Assembly: GCF_040655075.1 (NCBI RefSeq)
Contig: NZ_JBFAJC010000022.1
Coordinates: 1-64,000, forward strand
Direction: 5' to 3'
DNA from: Actinoallomurus sp040655075
GTDB lineage: Bacteria > Actinomycetota > Actinomycetes > Streptosporangiales > Streptosporangiaceae
Length of the DNA stretch: 64,000 nucleotides
In this document: piece after piece, positions 24,890 to 34,268 of the stretch
Layout: the number at the start of each line of letters is the position of its first letter
Position numbering within the stretch: the first letter of the stretch is position 1
Position numbers and translations under genes: made by a program
The notes under the pieces: generated by a model
The model's input: only the letters and a program-made list of their open reading frames with translations
What the model was told of the DNA's origin: nothing
The model's database searches: none

Positions 24890-27105
24890 TGTCTGCACAG
24901 GTCACTGAAGCTCCGATGAAGGCGCCGGAGCCGCCGAAGCCCTCGGGCGGGCGTGTCCAGGGCGGTCTCCTGGATCCCAAGCAGCTGCTCACGTCGCTGC
25001 CGGACGCCGCCAAGAAGCTGGATCCGCGCACGATGTGGCGGAACCCGGTCATGTTCATCGTCGAGATCGGCGCCGTATGGTCGACGATCCTGGCGGTCGC
25101 CGAACCGAGCTGGTTCGCCTGGCTTATCGTGGCCTGGCTCTGGCTGACCGTGATCTTCGCCAACCTGGCCGAGGCGGTCGCCGAGGGCCGGGGCAAGGCC
25201 CAGGCCGACACGCTGCGCAAGGCCAAGACCGACACGATGGCCCGCCGCCTGATCGACTGGACGCCCGGGAGCGCGATCCGGGAGGAGTCGGTGCCCGCGC
25301 CGCAGCTCCAGCAGGGCGACCACGTGGTCGTCGAGGCCGGCGGCGTCATTCCCGGCGACGGGGACGTCGTCGAGGGCATCGCCAGCGTCGACGAGTCGGC
25401 CATCACCGGCGAGTCGGCGCCGGTCATCCGCGAGTCCGGTGGTGACCGGTCCGCGGTCACCGGCGGCACCAAGGTGCTGTCCGACCAGATCATCGTCAAG
25501 ATCACCCAGAAGCCCGGCGAGAGCTTCATCGACAAGATGATCGCGCTGGTCGAGGGCGCCAACCGGCAGAAGACGCCGAATGAGATCGCGCTCAACATCC
25601 TGCTGGCCTCGCTGACGATCATTTTCGTGATGGCGGTCGCGACGCTGCAGCCGCTGGCGATCTTCTCCAAGGCGAACCAGCCGGGTGTGCCGGACTCGCT
25701 CGCGCTGAACATGCACGGCGTCACCGGCATCGTCATGGTCTCGCTGCTGGTCTGCCTCATCCCGACGACGATCGGCGCGCTGCTGAGCGCGATCGGCATC
25801 GCCGGCATGGACCGGCTCGTCCAGCGCAACGTCCTCGCGATGAGCGGCCGTGCCGTCGAGGCGGCCGGCGACGTCAACACCCTGCTGCTCGACAAGACCG
25901 GCACCATCACGCTGGGCAACCGGCAGGCCGCCGAGTTCACCCCGGTGGACGGTGTGAGCGAGCAGACGCTCGCCGACGCCGCCCAGCTGTCCAGCCTCGC
26001 CGACGAGACGCCGGAGGGCCGCTCGATCGTCGTGTTCGCCAAGACGACGTACGGCCTGCGGGAGCGCACGCCGGGCGAACTGTCGCACGCGACCTGGATC
26101 GAGTTCACCGCCCAGACCCGGATGTCCGGGGTCGACCTGGACGGCGACGGCACGCCGGGCCTGGGGGCGGTGGGGCGTAGCCACGGGGGTGAGACGCGCA
26201 GGATGCTGCGCAAGGGCGCCGCGACAGCGGTGATGAAGTGGGTGCGCGACAACGGTGGTCACCCGACGGACGAGGTCGGCCACATCGTGGACGGGATCTC
26301 GGCCAGCGGCGGCACGCCCCTCGTGGTCGGTGAGGTCGTCCGTGACAACGGCGCGACGACGGCTCACGTGCTCGGCGTCATCCACCTGAAGGACGTCGTC
26401 AAGGAGGGCATGCGCGAGCGCTTCGACGAGATGCGCCGCATGGGCATCCGCACCGTCATGATCACGGGCGACAACCCGCTGACGGCCAAGGCCATCGCGG
26501 ACGAGGCCGGCGTGGACGACTTCCTCGCCGAGGCCAAGCCCGAGGACAAGATGGCCTTGATCAAGAGGGAGCAGGAGGGCGGCAAGCTCGTCGCGATGAC
26601 CGGCGACGGCACCAACGACGCGCCCGCGCTCGCCCAGGCCGACGTCGGCGTCGCCATGAACACCGGTACGTCGGCCGCCAAAGAGGCCGGCAACATGGTC
26701 GACCTCGATTCCAACCCGACGAAGCTCATCGAGATCGTCGAGATCGGCAAGCAACTGCTGATCACCCGGGGCGCGCTGACGACCTTCTCGATCGCCAACG
26801 ACATCGCCAAGTACTTCGCGATCATCCCCGCGATGTTCGCGGCGGTGTACCCCGGACTCGACAAGCTCAACATCATGCGGCTGCACAGCCCGCAGTCGGC
26901 GATCCTCTCGGCCGTCATCTTCAACGCGATCATCATCATCGCGTTGATCCCGCTCGCCCTGCGCGGCGTGAAGTACCGCCCGAGCAGCGCGTCCAAGCTG
27001 CTGTCCCGCAACCTGTACGTCTACGGGCTCGGCGGCATCATCGCGCCGTTCATCGGCATCAAGCTCATCGATCTACTCATCATGTTCCTTCCGGGGATGT
27101 CCTGA
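24889..27105 (+). CDS. kdpB: K+-transporting ATPase subunit B (P-type ATPase)
   Basis: 738-aa P-type ATPase that energises KdpA. Phosphorylation site DKTGTITLGN with Asp335, TGES-type loop AITGESAPVIRESGG, hinge motif TGDGTNDAPALAQADVGVAM and MITGDNPLTAKAIADEAG are all present. It is about 50 residues longer than E. coli KdpB because of a hydrophilic N-terminal extension (MSAQVTEAPMKAPEPPKP) and a loop at about 415-445 (DLDGDGTPGLGAVGRSHG). The start overlaps the kdpA stop. Confidence 0.97.
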   Translation: MSAQVTEAPMKAPEPPKPSGGRVQGGLLDPKQLLTSLPDAAKKLDPRTMWRNPVMFIVEIGAVWSTILAVAEPSWFAWLIVAWLWLTVIFANLAEAVAEGRGKAQADTLRKAKTDTMARRLIDWTPGSAIREESVPAPQLQQGDHVVVEAGGVIPGDGDVVEGIASVDESAITGESAPVIRESGGDRSAVTGGTKVLSDQIIVKITQKPGESFIDKMIALVEGANRQKTPNEIALNILLASLTIIFVMAVATLQPLAIFSKANQPGVPDSLALNMHGVTGIVMVSLLVCLIPTTIGALLSAIGIAGMDRLVQRNVLAMSGRAVEAAGDVNTLLLDKTGTITLGNRQAAEFTPVDGVSEQTLADAAQLSSLADETPEGRSIVVFAKTTYGLRERTPGELSHATWIEFTAQTRMSGVDLDGDGTPGLGAVGRSHGGETRRMLRKGAATAVMKWVRDNGGHPTDEVGHIVDGISASGGTPLVVGEVVRDNGATTAHVLGVIHLKDVVKEGMRERFDEMRRMGIRTVMITGDNPLTAKAIADEAGVDDFLAEAKPEDKMALIKREQEGGKLVAMTGDGTNDAPALAQADVGVAMNTGTSAAKEAGNMVDLDSNPTKLIEIVEIGKQLLITRGALTTFSIANDIAKYFAIIPAMFAAVYPGLDKLNIMRLHSPQSAILSAVIFNAIIIIALIPLALRGVKYRPSSASKLLSRNLYVYGLGGIIAPFIGIKLIDLLIMFLPGMS

Positions 27106-27106
27106 C

Positions 27107-28030
27107 ATGCGCCTGCCCACCTGGATTCGCCAGCATCTCGCCGCGGTCCGCGCCCTGCTCGTCCTGACGGTGATCACTGGGGTGATCTATCCGCTCGCGG
27201 TCTGGGCCGTCGCCCTCATCCCCGGCCTGCACGACCGGGCCGAAGGCTCGATGATCAAGGGCGCGGACGGCAAGGTCGTCGGCAGCCGGCTCATCGGCCA
27301 GGCCTTCACCGACAAGGACGGGAACCCGCTCAAGCAGTACGTCCAGAGCCGCCCGTCCAACGCCGGAACGGGCTACGACCCGACCTCCACGGCCGCGAGC
27401 AACCTGGGCCCGGAGGACATCGTCGACACCCTCCCGAAGAACCCGGCCAAGAAGGCGGACGAGATCACCGCCAAGACCGCCCGGGACAGCCTGCTCACCC
27501 AGGTGTGCTCCCGCAGCAGGGCGGTCGGCGAGCTCGAGGGCGTCAGTGGCGCCCGCCCGTTCTGCACCCCGGGCGGCGTCGGCGCGGTCCTGTCGGTCAT
27601 CGGCCCCCGCGACCGCTCGGGCCACGTGACCCGGCCCACCCGCGTCGTCAGCGTCAACGAGCAGTGCGGCGTGGTGACCAAGCCGTTCCTCGCCACGTAC
27701 AAGGGCGTCGCCGTCGAGTGCGCCAAGGCCGGAGCGGACTACTCCGCGGGCGAGATCGTGCCGATCCGCGGCACCGCCCCCGCCACCCCGCAGGTGCCCG
27801 CGGACGCGGTCACCGCCAGCGGCAGCGGCCTGGACCCGCACATCTCTCCCGCCTATGCGCGGCTGCAGGCCGCCCGGGTCGCGAAGGCCCGAGGCATCAC
27901 CGAGGCGCAGGTCCTGTCCGCGATCAAGGACAACGAGGACGGCCGGACGCTCGGCTTCATCGGCGAGCCCCGCGTCAACGTCCTGCAGCTCAACGTCGAG
28001 CTCGACAAGAAGTACCCGTTCCGTGGATGA
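27107..28030 (+). CDS. kdpC: K+-transporting ATPase subunit C with large insert
   Basis: The N-terminal helix (about 13-38, VRALLVLTVITGVIYPLAVW) and SRLIGQAF, YVQSRPSNAG, SNLGPED and ASGSGLDPHISPAYA followed by RVNVLQLN are classical KdpC. At 307 aa it is about 100 residues longer than usual because of an insert at about 103-228 between SNLGPED and the VPADAV segment. The insert carries four Cys (VCSRSR, PFCTPGG, EQCGVV, VECAKAG) and would be on the outer face. It follows kdpB by 1 nt. Confidence 0.93.
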   Translation: MRLPTWIRQHLAAVRALLVLTVITGVIYPLAVWAVALIPGLHDRAEGSMIKGADGKVVGSRLIGQAFTDKDGNPLKQYVQSRPSNAGTGYDPTSTAASNLGPEDIVDTLPKNPAKKADEITAKTARDSLLTQVCSRSRAVGELEGVSGARPFCTPGGVGAVLSVIGPRDRSGHVTRPTRVVSVNEQCGVVTKPFLATYKGVAVECAKAGADYSAGEIVPIRGTAPATPQVPADAVTASGSGLDPHISPAYARLQAARVAKARGITEAQVLSAIKDNEDGRTLGFIGEPRVNVLQLNVELDKKYPFRG

Positions 28031-28045
28031 CGGCGGGCATCCGGT

Positions 28046-28071
28046 GTGCCGTGCGTGGGAGCGCACGGCAC
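28046..28071 (+). terminator. hairpin between kdpC and kdpD
   Basis: A perfect 10-bp stem, GTGCCGTGCG (28046-28055) with CGCACGGCAC (28062-28071), around a 6-nt loop, inside the 74-bp kdpC-kdpD spacer. It may act as an attenuator or processing site lowering kdpDE relative to kdpABC. Confidence 0.55.
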
Positions 28072-28104
28072 GCCGTTCCCCCGCAGACGAGGAGGTGAGG
28101 CGAG

Positions 28105-30711
28105 ATGACCCGGGGGCGCTTGCGCGTCTATCTCGGCGCCGCGCCGGGTGTCGGTAAGACCTACGCCATGCTGTCCGAGGGGCACCGGCGCCACGACCGG
28201 GGCACCGACGTGGTCGTCGGCTACGTCGAATGCCATGGCCGGCCCCGCACCATAGAACTGCTGGAGGGTCTGGAGGCCGTTCCCCGCAAGACCATGGCGT
28301 ACCGGGAAACGACGTTCACCGAGCTCGACACCGATGCCGTCATCGCCCGCGCGCCCAGGGTCGCGCTGATCGACGAGCTCGCGCACACGAACATCCCGGG
28401 ATCCCGAAACGAGAAGCGCTGGCAGGACATCGAGGAGATCCTCGAGGCCGGCATCGACGTGATCACCACGGTCAACATCCAGCACCTCGACTCGGTCAAC
28501 GACGTCGTCGAGCAGATCACCGGCATCCCCCAGCGGGAGACCGTGCCCGACGAGGTCGTCCGGCGCGCCGACCAGGTCGAACTGGTCGACATGGCGCCCG
28601 AGGCGCTACGCCGCCGGATGGCGCACGGCAACGTCTACCAGCCGGAGAAGATCGACGCCGCGCTGGCCAACTACTTCCGCGTCGGCAACCTCACCGCGCT
28701 GCGCGAACTGGCCCTGCTGTGGCTGGCCGACAAGGTCGACGACCAGCTCGACCGGTACCGCGCCGACCACGACATCCACACGACGTGGGAGGCGCGGGAG
28801 CGCGTCGTCGTCGCGCTCACCGGAGGCCCTGAGGGCGACACCCTCGTCCGGCGGGCGGCCCGCATCGCCGACCGGGCCAAGGGCGCCGACCTGTTCGCCG
28901 TCCACGTCACCACCGGCGACGGGCTGACCGGCGCGAGCCCCGCCAACCTGGCCCGCCAGCGCGCGCTCGTCGAGAGCCTGGGCGGCACGTACCACCAGGT
29001 CGTCGGCGACGACATCCCGAACGCCCTGCTCGACTTCGCCCGCGGTGTCAACGCCACCCAGCTCGTCCTTGGTGCCTCCAGGCGCGGCCGGTTCGCCCAG
29101 CTGTTCTCCCGCGGCGTCGGCGTCACCACCACGGCGCTGTCCGGGCCGATCGACGTCCATCTGGTCACCCACGAGGAGGTGAACAAGCCCCGGCTGCGCA
29201 CCCGCCGCGCCGGTGGCATCACCCGGCGCCGTCAGGCCGCCGGCTTCATCGTGGCCGCCGCCGGCCTGCCCCTTCTCACACTGCTTCTGGCGAGCCTGCG
29301 CGGCCAGCTCTCCCTGCCCAGCGACATCCTGCTCTTCCTCGTCGCCGTGGTCGGCGTCGCCCTCGCCGGCGGCATCTACCCCGCGCTGTTCGCCGCCGTC
29401 CTCGGCTCGCTGCTGCTCAACTACTACTTCACCCCGCCGCTCTACAAGTTCACGATCAACCAGCACGAGAACGTCCTCGCGCTCGTCGCCTACGTCCTCG
29501 TAGGAATCGCGGTCAGCGTCGTGGTGGAGATCGCGGCCCGGCGGACCCGCGAGGCGGCCCGCGCGAGCGCGGACGCCGAACTGCTGTCCGACCTGACCGG
29601 CAGTGTCCTGCGTGGCTGGGACGCCGACGGACGCCACCACGGCGCGCTGAACGACCTGCTGGAACGCCTCCGGGTCACCTTCGCCCTCACGTCGGTGACG
29701 CTGCTGGAACGCCGCCCGGAGGCGCCGCTGACCCCCCATCGCCAGCGCGACCCGGACTGCTGGCGGATCATCGCCACCGTCGGCGGCGAACCGACCTGTA
29801 CCCCCGACGACGGCGACGCCGACATCCCGGTCGACGACGACCTGGCACTCGTCCTGCGCGGCCGGACTCCGTCGGCCGCCGACCGGCGCGTGCTCGAGGC
29901 GTTCGCCGCCCAGGCGGCCGTCGCGCTGCGTCAGCGGCGCCTCAGCGAGGAGGCCGAGCAGGCCCGCCCGCTGGCCGAGGCCGACCGGCTCCGGACCGCG
30001 CTGCTCACGGCGGTCAGCCACGACCTGCGGTCCCCGCTGGCCTCCGCCAAGGCCGCGGTGGAGAGCCTGCGCGCCGACGACGTCTCCTGGTCCGACGAGG
30101 AACGCGACGAGCTGCTCGACACCGCCGACGAGTCCCTCGTACGGCTCGACCGTCTCGTCGCCAACCTCCTCGACATGAGCCGCCTGCAGGCCGGAGCCCT
30201 CGGCGTGTCCGCCCAGCCCGTCGCCGTCCAGGAGATCGTCCCGTACGCCGTCGACGAGCTCGACGCCCCTGACGTACGGCTTCAGATCCCCGACGACCTG
30301 ACCGAGGCGCTGGCCGACCCGGTCCTGCTGGAGCGGGTCCTGGTCAACCTCATCTCCAACGCGGTGCACCACAGCCCACCCGACGAGCCGGTGCTCATCA
30401 CGGCCAGCGCCCACGCCGGCCACCTCGAACTCCGGGTCATCGACCGAGGACCCGGGATCCCGCCGGCCGACCGCGACCGCGTCTTCCAGCCCTTCCAGCG
30501 GCTCGGCGACCGGGACAACGGCACCGGCGTCGGTCTCGGCCTGGCCCTGTCCCGCGGGCTGGTGGAGGCGATGGACGGCACCGTGACCCCCGAAGAGACG
30601 CCCGGAGGAGGCCTCACCATGATCGTCACACTGCCCGTCGCCCCTCCCGACCTGGCCGATCCGGCACTCACCTCGCACGTCGACGCGCTACGGGAAAGGC
30701 GGAGCCGGTGA
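28105..30711 (+). CDS. kdpD: KdpD sensor histidine kinase (copy 1)
   Basis: 868 aa. The N-terminal KdpD domain has a Walker-A-like GAAPGVGKTYAML and DELAHTNIPGSRN, then a Usp-like domain (about 225-360). Four short helices of DUF4118 follow (about 375-480), then a GAF-like region and the kinase core: AVSHDLRSPLASAKAAVESL with His639, LVNLISNAVHHSPPDEP and GTGVGLGLALSRG. It senses K+ limitation or osmotic stress in characterised homologues. ATG 28105 has GGAGGTGAGGCGAG upstream. It overlaps kdpE by GTGA. Confidence 0.96.
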   Translation: MTRGRLRVYLGAAPGVGKTYAMLSEGHRRHDRGTDVVVGYVECHGRPRTIELLEGLEAVPRKTMAYRETTFTELDTDAVIARAPRVALIDELAHTNIPGSRNEKRWQDIEEILEAGIDVITTVNIQHLDSVNDVVEQITGIPQRETVPDEVVRRADQVELVDMAPEALRRRMAHGNVYQPEKIDAALANYFRVGNLTALRELALLWLADKVDDQLDRYRADHDIHTTWEARERVVVALTGGPEGDTLVRRAARIADRAKGADLFAVHVTTGDGLTGASPANLARQRALVESLGGTYHQVVGDDIPNALLDFARGVNATQLVLGASRRGRFAQLFSRGVGVTTTALSGPIDVHLVTHEEVNKPRLRTRRAGGITRRRQAAGFIVAAAGLPLLTLLLASLRGQLSLPSDILLFLVAVVGVALAGGIYPALFAAVLGSLLLNYYFTPPLYKFTINQHENVLALVAYVLVGIAVSVVVEIAARRTREAARASADAELLSDLTGSVLRGWDADGRHHGALNDLLERLRVTFALTSVTLLERRPEAPLTPHRQRDPDCWRIIATVGGEPTCTPDDGDADIPVDDDLALVLRGRTPSAADRRVLEAFAAQAAVALRQRRLSEEAEQARPLAEADRLRTALLTAVSHDLRSPLASAKAAVESLRADDVSWSDEERDELLDTADESLVRLDRLVANLLDMSRLQAGALGVSAQPVAVQEIVPYAVDELDAPDVRLQIPDDLTEALADPVLLERVLVNLISNAVHHSPPDEPVLITASAHAGHLELRVIDRGPGIPPADRDRVFQPFQRLGDRDNGTGVGLGLALSRGLVEAMDGTVTPEETPGGGLTMIVTLPVAPPDLADPALTSHVDALRERRSR

Positions 30712-31373
30712 CACGCGTCCTCGTCGTCGACGACGAACCACAGATCGCCCGCGCGCTCACGCTCAACCTGCGTGCGCGCCAGTACGAGGTGGCGACCGCC
30801 GCCGACGGCAGCGAGGCGCTGAGACGGGCCACCGACTGGCATCCCGACGTCGTGGTCCTGGACCTGGGGCTGCCGGACCTGGACGGCGTCGACGTCATTC
30901 ACGGGCTGCGCGGCTGGAGCAAGATGCCGATCATCGTGCTGTCCGGGCGCAGCGGCGCCGAGGACAAGATCACGGCATTGGACGCCGGAGCCGACGACTA
31001 CGTCACCAAGCCCTTCGGAATGGACGAACTCCTCGCCCGCATCCGCGCCGTCAGCCGCCGTACGGGCTCCGCGGAACCGGTGCCGACCGTCCAGATCGGC
31101 GACCACCTCGTCGATCTGGCCGCCAAGACGATCACGCCCGACGTCCATCTCACGCCCACCCAGTGGCGGCTGGTGGAGATCCTGCTGCGCAACCCGGGCA
31201 AGCTGATCAGCCAGCGCTGGCTCCTGACCGAGGTCTGGGGACCCTCGTACGAGCGCAAGACGAACTACCTGCGCCAGTACATGGCCCAGCTGCGCCGCAA
31301 GCTGGAATCCGATCCGGCGCATCCGCGGCACCTGCTCACCGAGCCCGGAATGGGCTACCGCTTCCAGCCTTAA
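30708..31373 (+). CDS. kdpE: KdpE response regulator (copy 1)
   Basis: 221-aa OmpR-family regulator. The receiver starts MTRVLVVDDEPQIARALTLN, with phospho-acceptor Asp52 in VVVLDLGLPDLDG and YVTKPFG. The winged helix has LTPTQWRLVEILLRNPGKLI and TNYLRQYMAQLRRKLE. The start overlaps the kdpD stop (GTGA). It is one of two KdpE proteins in the window and a candidate binder of the 11-bp direct-repeat motif. The KimA-like permease gene begins 10 nt downstream, so it is in the same transcript. Confidence 0.96.
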   Translation: MTRVLVVDDEPQIARALTLNLRARQYEVATAADGSEALRRATDWHPDVVVLDLGLPDLDGVDVIHGLRGWSKMPIIVLSGRSGAEDKITALDAGADDYVTKPFGMDELLARIRAVSRRTGSAEPVPTVQIGDHLVDLAAKTITPDVHLTPTQWRLVEILLRNPGKLISQRWLLTEVWGPSYERKTNYLRQYMAQLRRKLESDPAHPRHLLTEPGMGYRFQP

Positions 31374-31383
31374 GGGTTCTGCC

Positions 31384-33219
31384 ATGTCACTGCTGTCCGA
31401 GCGCAAGCGGTCTCCCCGGCCCGGGTCTCCGGACGAGGCCGACCGGCATCGGTTGTCGGTCGTCGGCGGGCTCGCCGCGCTGTCACTGGACGCCATGGCG
31501 TCGGTCGCGTACGGCCCGGAGGCCATCGTCATCGTCCTGGCCGTCGCGGGCGGCACCGGCCTCGGCTACACCGTCCCCGTCACCCTGGCCATCGCCGGGC
31601 TGCTGGGCGTGCTCACCCTGTCCTACCGGCAGGTGATCGCGGCCTTCCCGGAGGGCGGCGGGGCGTACGGGGTGTCCAAGACCTACCTCGGGCGCAGGTC
31701 ATCGCTGGTGGCCGCTGCCTCCCTGGTCGTCGACTACGTGTTGAACGTGGCGGTGTCGATCGCCGCGGGCGTCGCGGCCCTCACCTCGGCGGTGCCCGCG
31801 CTGCTGCCGTACACGGTGTGGCTGTGCCTGGCGGTCCTGGCGCTCGTTACCGCGATCAACCTGCGGGGCATCGCGCACAGCGCCCGTCTGTTCATTGCGC
31901 CCACCGCGCTCTTCGTCCTCTCCATCGTCGCGGTGATCGTCGTCGGGATCTTCCGGGACCACCCCGTGTCGGTCGAGCACGCCACCGCGCAGGCGCACAC
32001 GCTGCAGACCGTCGGGGTGCTGTTGCTGCTGCGGGCCTTCGCCAACGGATGCGCGGCGCTGACGGGCGTCGAGGCCATCGCCAACGCGGTGCCCACCTTC
32101 CGCACCCCCCGGGTAAAACGGGCCCAGCGCGCCGAGGTCGCGCTCGGTGCGATCCTCGGCCTGATGCTGATCGGCATCGCCGCGCTCATCGTGCGGTTCC
32201 ACATCCGCCCGGTCCACGGCGTCACGATCCTGTCCCAGGTCACCGCCGGCTCGCTCGGGCACGGGATCGGGTACTACGTCGTCCAGTTCTCCACGGTGGT
32301 GCTCCTCGCCCTCGCCGCCAACACCTCGTTCGGCGGCATGCCCGTCCTCGCCCAGCTCCTGGCCAAGGACAACAACCTGCCGCACCTGTTCGCCCTGCGG
32401 GCCGAGCGGCAGGTCCATCGCTACGGCATCGCCTTCCTGACCGCCACCGCCGCCCTGCTGCTCATCGGCACCGGCGGCGACATGAACACGCTGGTGCCGC
32501 TGTTCGCCATCGGCGTCTTCGTCGGCTTCACCCTGTCGCAGGCGGGCATGGTCCGGCACTGGTGGACCGAGCAACCCGCCGGGTGGCGCCCGCGTGCCGC
32601 GCTGAACGGCTTCGGCGCCCTGCTCACCGCGCTCGCCGCGATCATCGTGACCGCCACCAAGTTCAGCGAGGGCGGCTGGCTGATCGTCGTCACGATGCCG
32701 CTGATGGTCGCGCTCATGGCGGCCATCCACCGCGCCTACGACCGCATCGGGGAACGGCTCGAGATGAGCCGGGTCCCCGCGCGTCCGCGTCCCCGTCGCG
32801 CCCTCGTGATCGTCCCCATCGGAGCGGTCAACCGGCTCACCCAAGAGGCGATGTCGGCCGCGCTGTCCATCGGCGACCGGGTCGTCGCCGTGCGCGTCAC
32901 GCACCCCGACGAGCCCGAAGACACCAAGAACTTCATCGAGGCGTGGGAACGCTGGGCCCCGGACGTCAACCTGACCCTGGTCAACGACGACCACCGTCGC
33001 CTCGTCGAACCGATCGTCGAGTACGTCCGCGGCGTCGACGAGCCGCACGTGTTCGTCCTGATCCCCGAGGTCGAACCGGCGCACGCCTGGCAGCGGATCC
33101 TGCAGAACCAGCGCGGGGCCGTGCTCGCGCACGCGCTGCGCCGCGACACCGACGCGGTCGTCTGCCGGCTGCGCTTCCGCCTCACCCCGATCGGAGATTC
33201 CCGAAACGCCATGCCCTGA
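31384..33219 (+). CDS. KimA-like APC-family permease (1)
   Basis: 611 aa with about 12 membrane helices and a cytoplasmic C-terminal domain. Motifs shared with the Bacillus KimA (YdaO) K+/H+ symporter are SLDAMASVAYGPEAIV, PEGGGAYGVSKTYLG, ANGCAALTGVEAIANAVPTF and the C-terminal ALVIVPIGAVNRLTQEAM with WQRILQNQRGA. The family is annotated as amino acid permease, but placement directly after kdpDE supports K+ uptake; that function is inferred. It differs from the other two copies in lacking the N-terminal KRLLLGRxL segment. Confidence 0.85.
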   Translation: MSLLSERKRSPRPGSPDEADRHRLSVVGGLAALSLDAMASVAYGPEAIVIVLAVAGGTGLGYTVPVTLAIAGLLGVLTLSYRQVIAAFPEGGGAYGVSKTYLGRRSSLVAAASLVVDYVLNVAVSIAAGVAALTSAVPALLPYTVWLCLAVLALVTAINLRGIAHSARLFIAPTALFVLSIVAVIVVGIFRDHPVSVEHATAQAHTLQTVGVLLLLRAFANGCAALTGVEAIANAVPTFRTPRVKRAQRAEVALGAILGLMLIGIAALIVRFHIRPVHGVTILSQVTAGSLGHGIGYYVVQFSTVVLLALAANTSFGGMPVLAQLLAKDNNLPHLFALRAERQVHRYGIAFLTATAALLLIGTGGDMNTLVPLFAIGVFVGFTLSQAGMVRHWWTEQPAGWRPRAALNGFGALLTALAAIIVTATKFSEGGWLIVVTMPLMVALMAAIHRAYDRIGERLEMSRVPARPRPRRALVIVPIGAVNRLTQEAMSAALSIGDRVVAVRVTHPDEPEDTKNFIEAWERWAPDVNLTLVNDDHRRLVEPIVEYVRGVDEPHVFVLIPEVEPAHAWQRILQNQRGAVLAHALRRDTDAVVCRLRFRLTPIGDSRNAMP

Positions 33220-33267
33220 CCGGCGATCGCGACTCGCTTCGGAGTGGACGGTGGAAAGGCATCTCTC

Positions 33268-34268
33268 GTGCTCGACGGTGTGCTGCTCGTGGCCGGCTTC
33301 GCCCTGCTGGTGGCCGGTGCGCTCGTGTTCACCAACGCGGTGGAATGGGCGGGGATACGCCTCGACCTCGGTCATGGAGCGGTCGGCAGTGTGCTGGCGG
33401 CCGTGGCGACGGCCATGCCCGAATCCCTCGTACCGATCGTCGCGATCGTCCGAGGCGAGCAGGGCGGCCCGATCGCGATCGGCGCGATCATCGGCGCGCC
33501 GTTCCTGCTCGGCACCCTGGCGATGGCGCTGTGCGGCGCGGCGCGGCCGCGATGTTCTACCGGGTCCGGCGGAACGGGACCGGCCTGCGGCTGGACCGGC
33601 AGGCGATGAGCCGGGACCTGCTCGTCTTCCTCGGCACGCTGTCGATCGCCATCGTGATCGGCAACGTCCGCTCCCGCCCACTGCACGTCATCGGCGCGGT
33701 GCTGCTGGTCGCCGTGTACGGGGCGTACCTGGCCACGACGATCGCCCGGGCCAGGCGGCATGGCGGCGAGGAGGAGCTGCCCGGCCCGTTGTACTTCAGC
33801 CTCGACAAGGACGCTGCGCCACGGGCATACCAGATCATCGCGCAGACGATCGCAGGCGTCGCCCTGCTGGTCGGCGGCGCGGAGCTGTTCGTCACCGTGA
33901 TCGAGCGCCTCGCCCACGCCCTCGGCGTCAACCCCCTGGTCCTGACGCTCCTGGTCGCCCCACTGGCGACCGAACTCCCGGAGAAGATCAACAGCGTGCT
34001 GTGGATCCGGCAGGGCAAGGACACCCTCGCCTTGGGCAACATCACCGGCGCCATGGTCTTCCAGTCGATGCTGCCCGTCGCGGTCGGGATGGCGTTCACC
34101 GACTGGCACCTGACTGCCCCCGCCCGGTTCGCCGCGTTCGCCGCGCTCGGTGGTGCGATCCTCGCCGTGATCGCCGTACGTCGTACCGGCCGGTTCTCCG
34201 GCCCCTTCATCGGCTGCTGGGCCGGGCTGTACGCCGGGACGGTCGCCTCGATCATCGTGCTGACCTGA
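33268..34268 (+). pseudogene. Na+/Ca2+-type cation antiporter, frameshifted
   Basis: The two halves of a CaxA-type exchanger lie in different frames. Half 1 (from GTG 33268, ribosome site GGAAAGG) contains the alpha-1 repeat ATAMPESLVPIVAIVRGEQG. Half 2 contains the alpha-2 repeat APLATELPEKINSVLWIRQG and GNITGAMVFQSMLPVAVGM. The switch lies in the GCGCGG-rich run at about 33535-33551. Half 1 runs out of frame to a stop at 33609; half 2 could start at ATG 33552, giving an overlapping split pair. A single-base indel (natural or sequencing) is the simplest reading. Intact, it would be an inner-membrane antiporter of about 333 aa. Confidence 0.75.
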
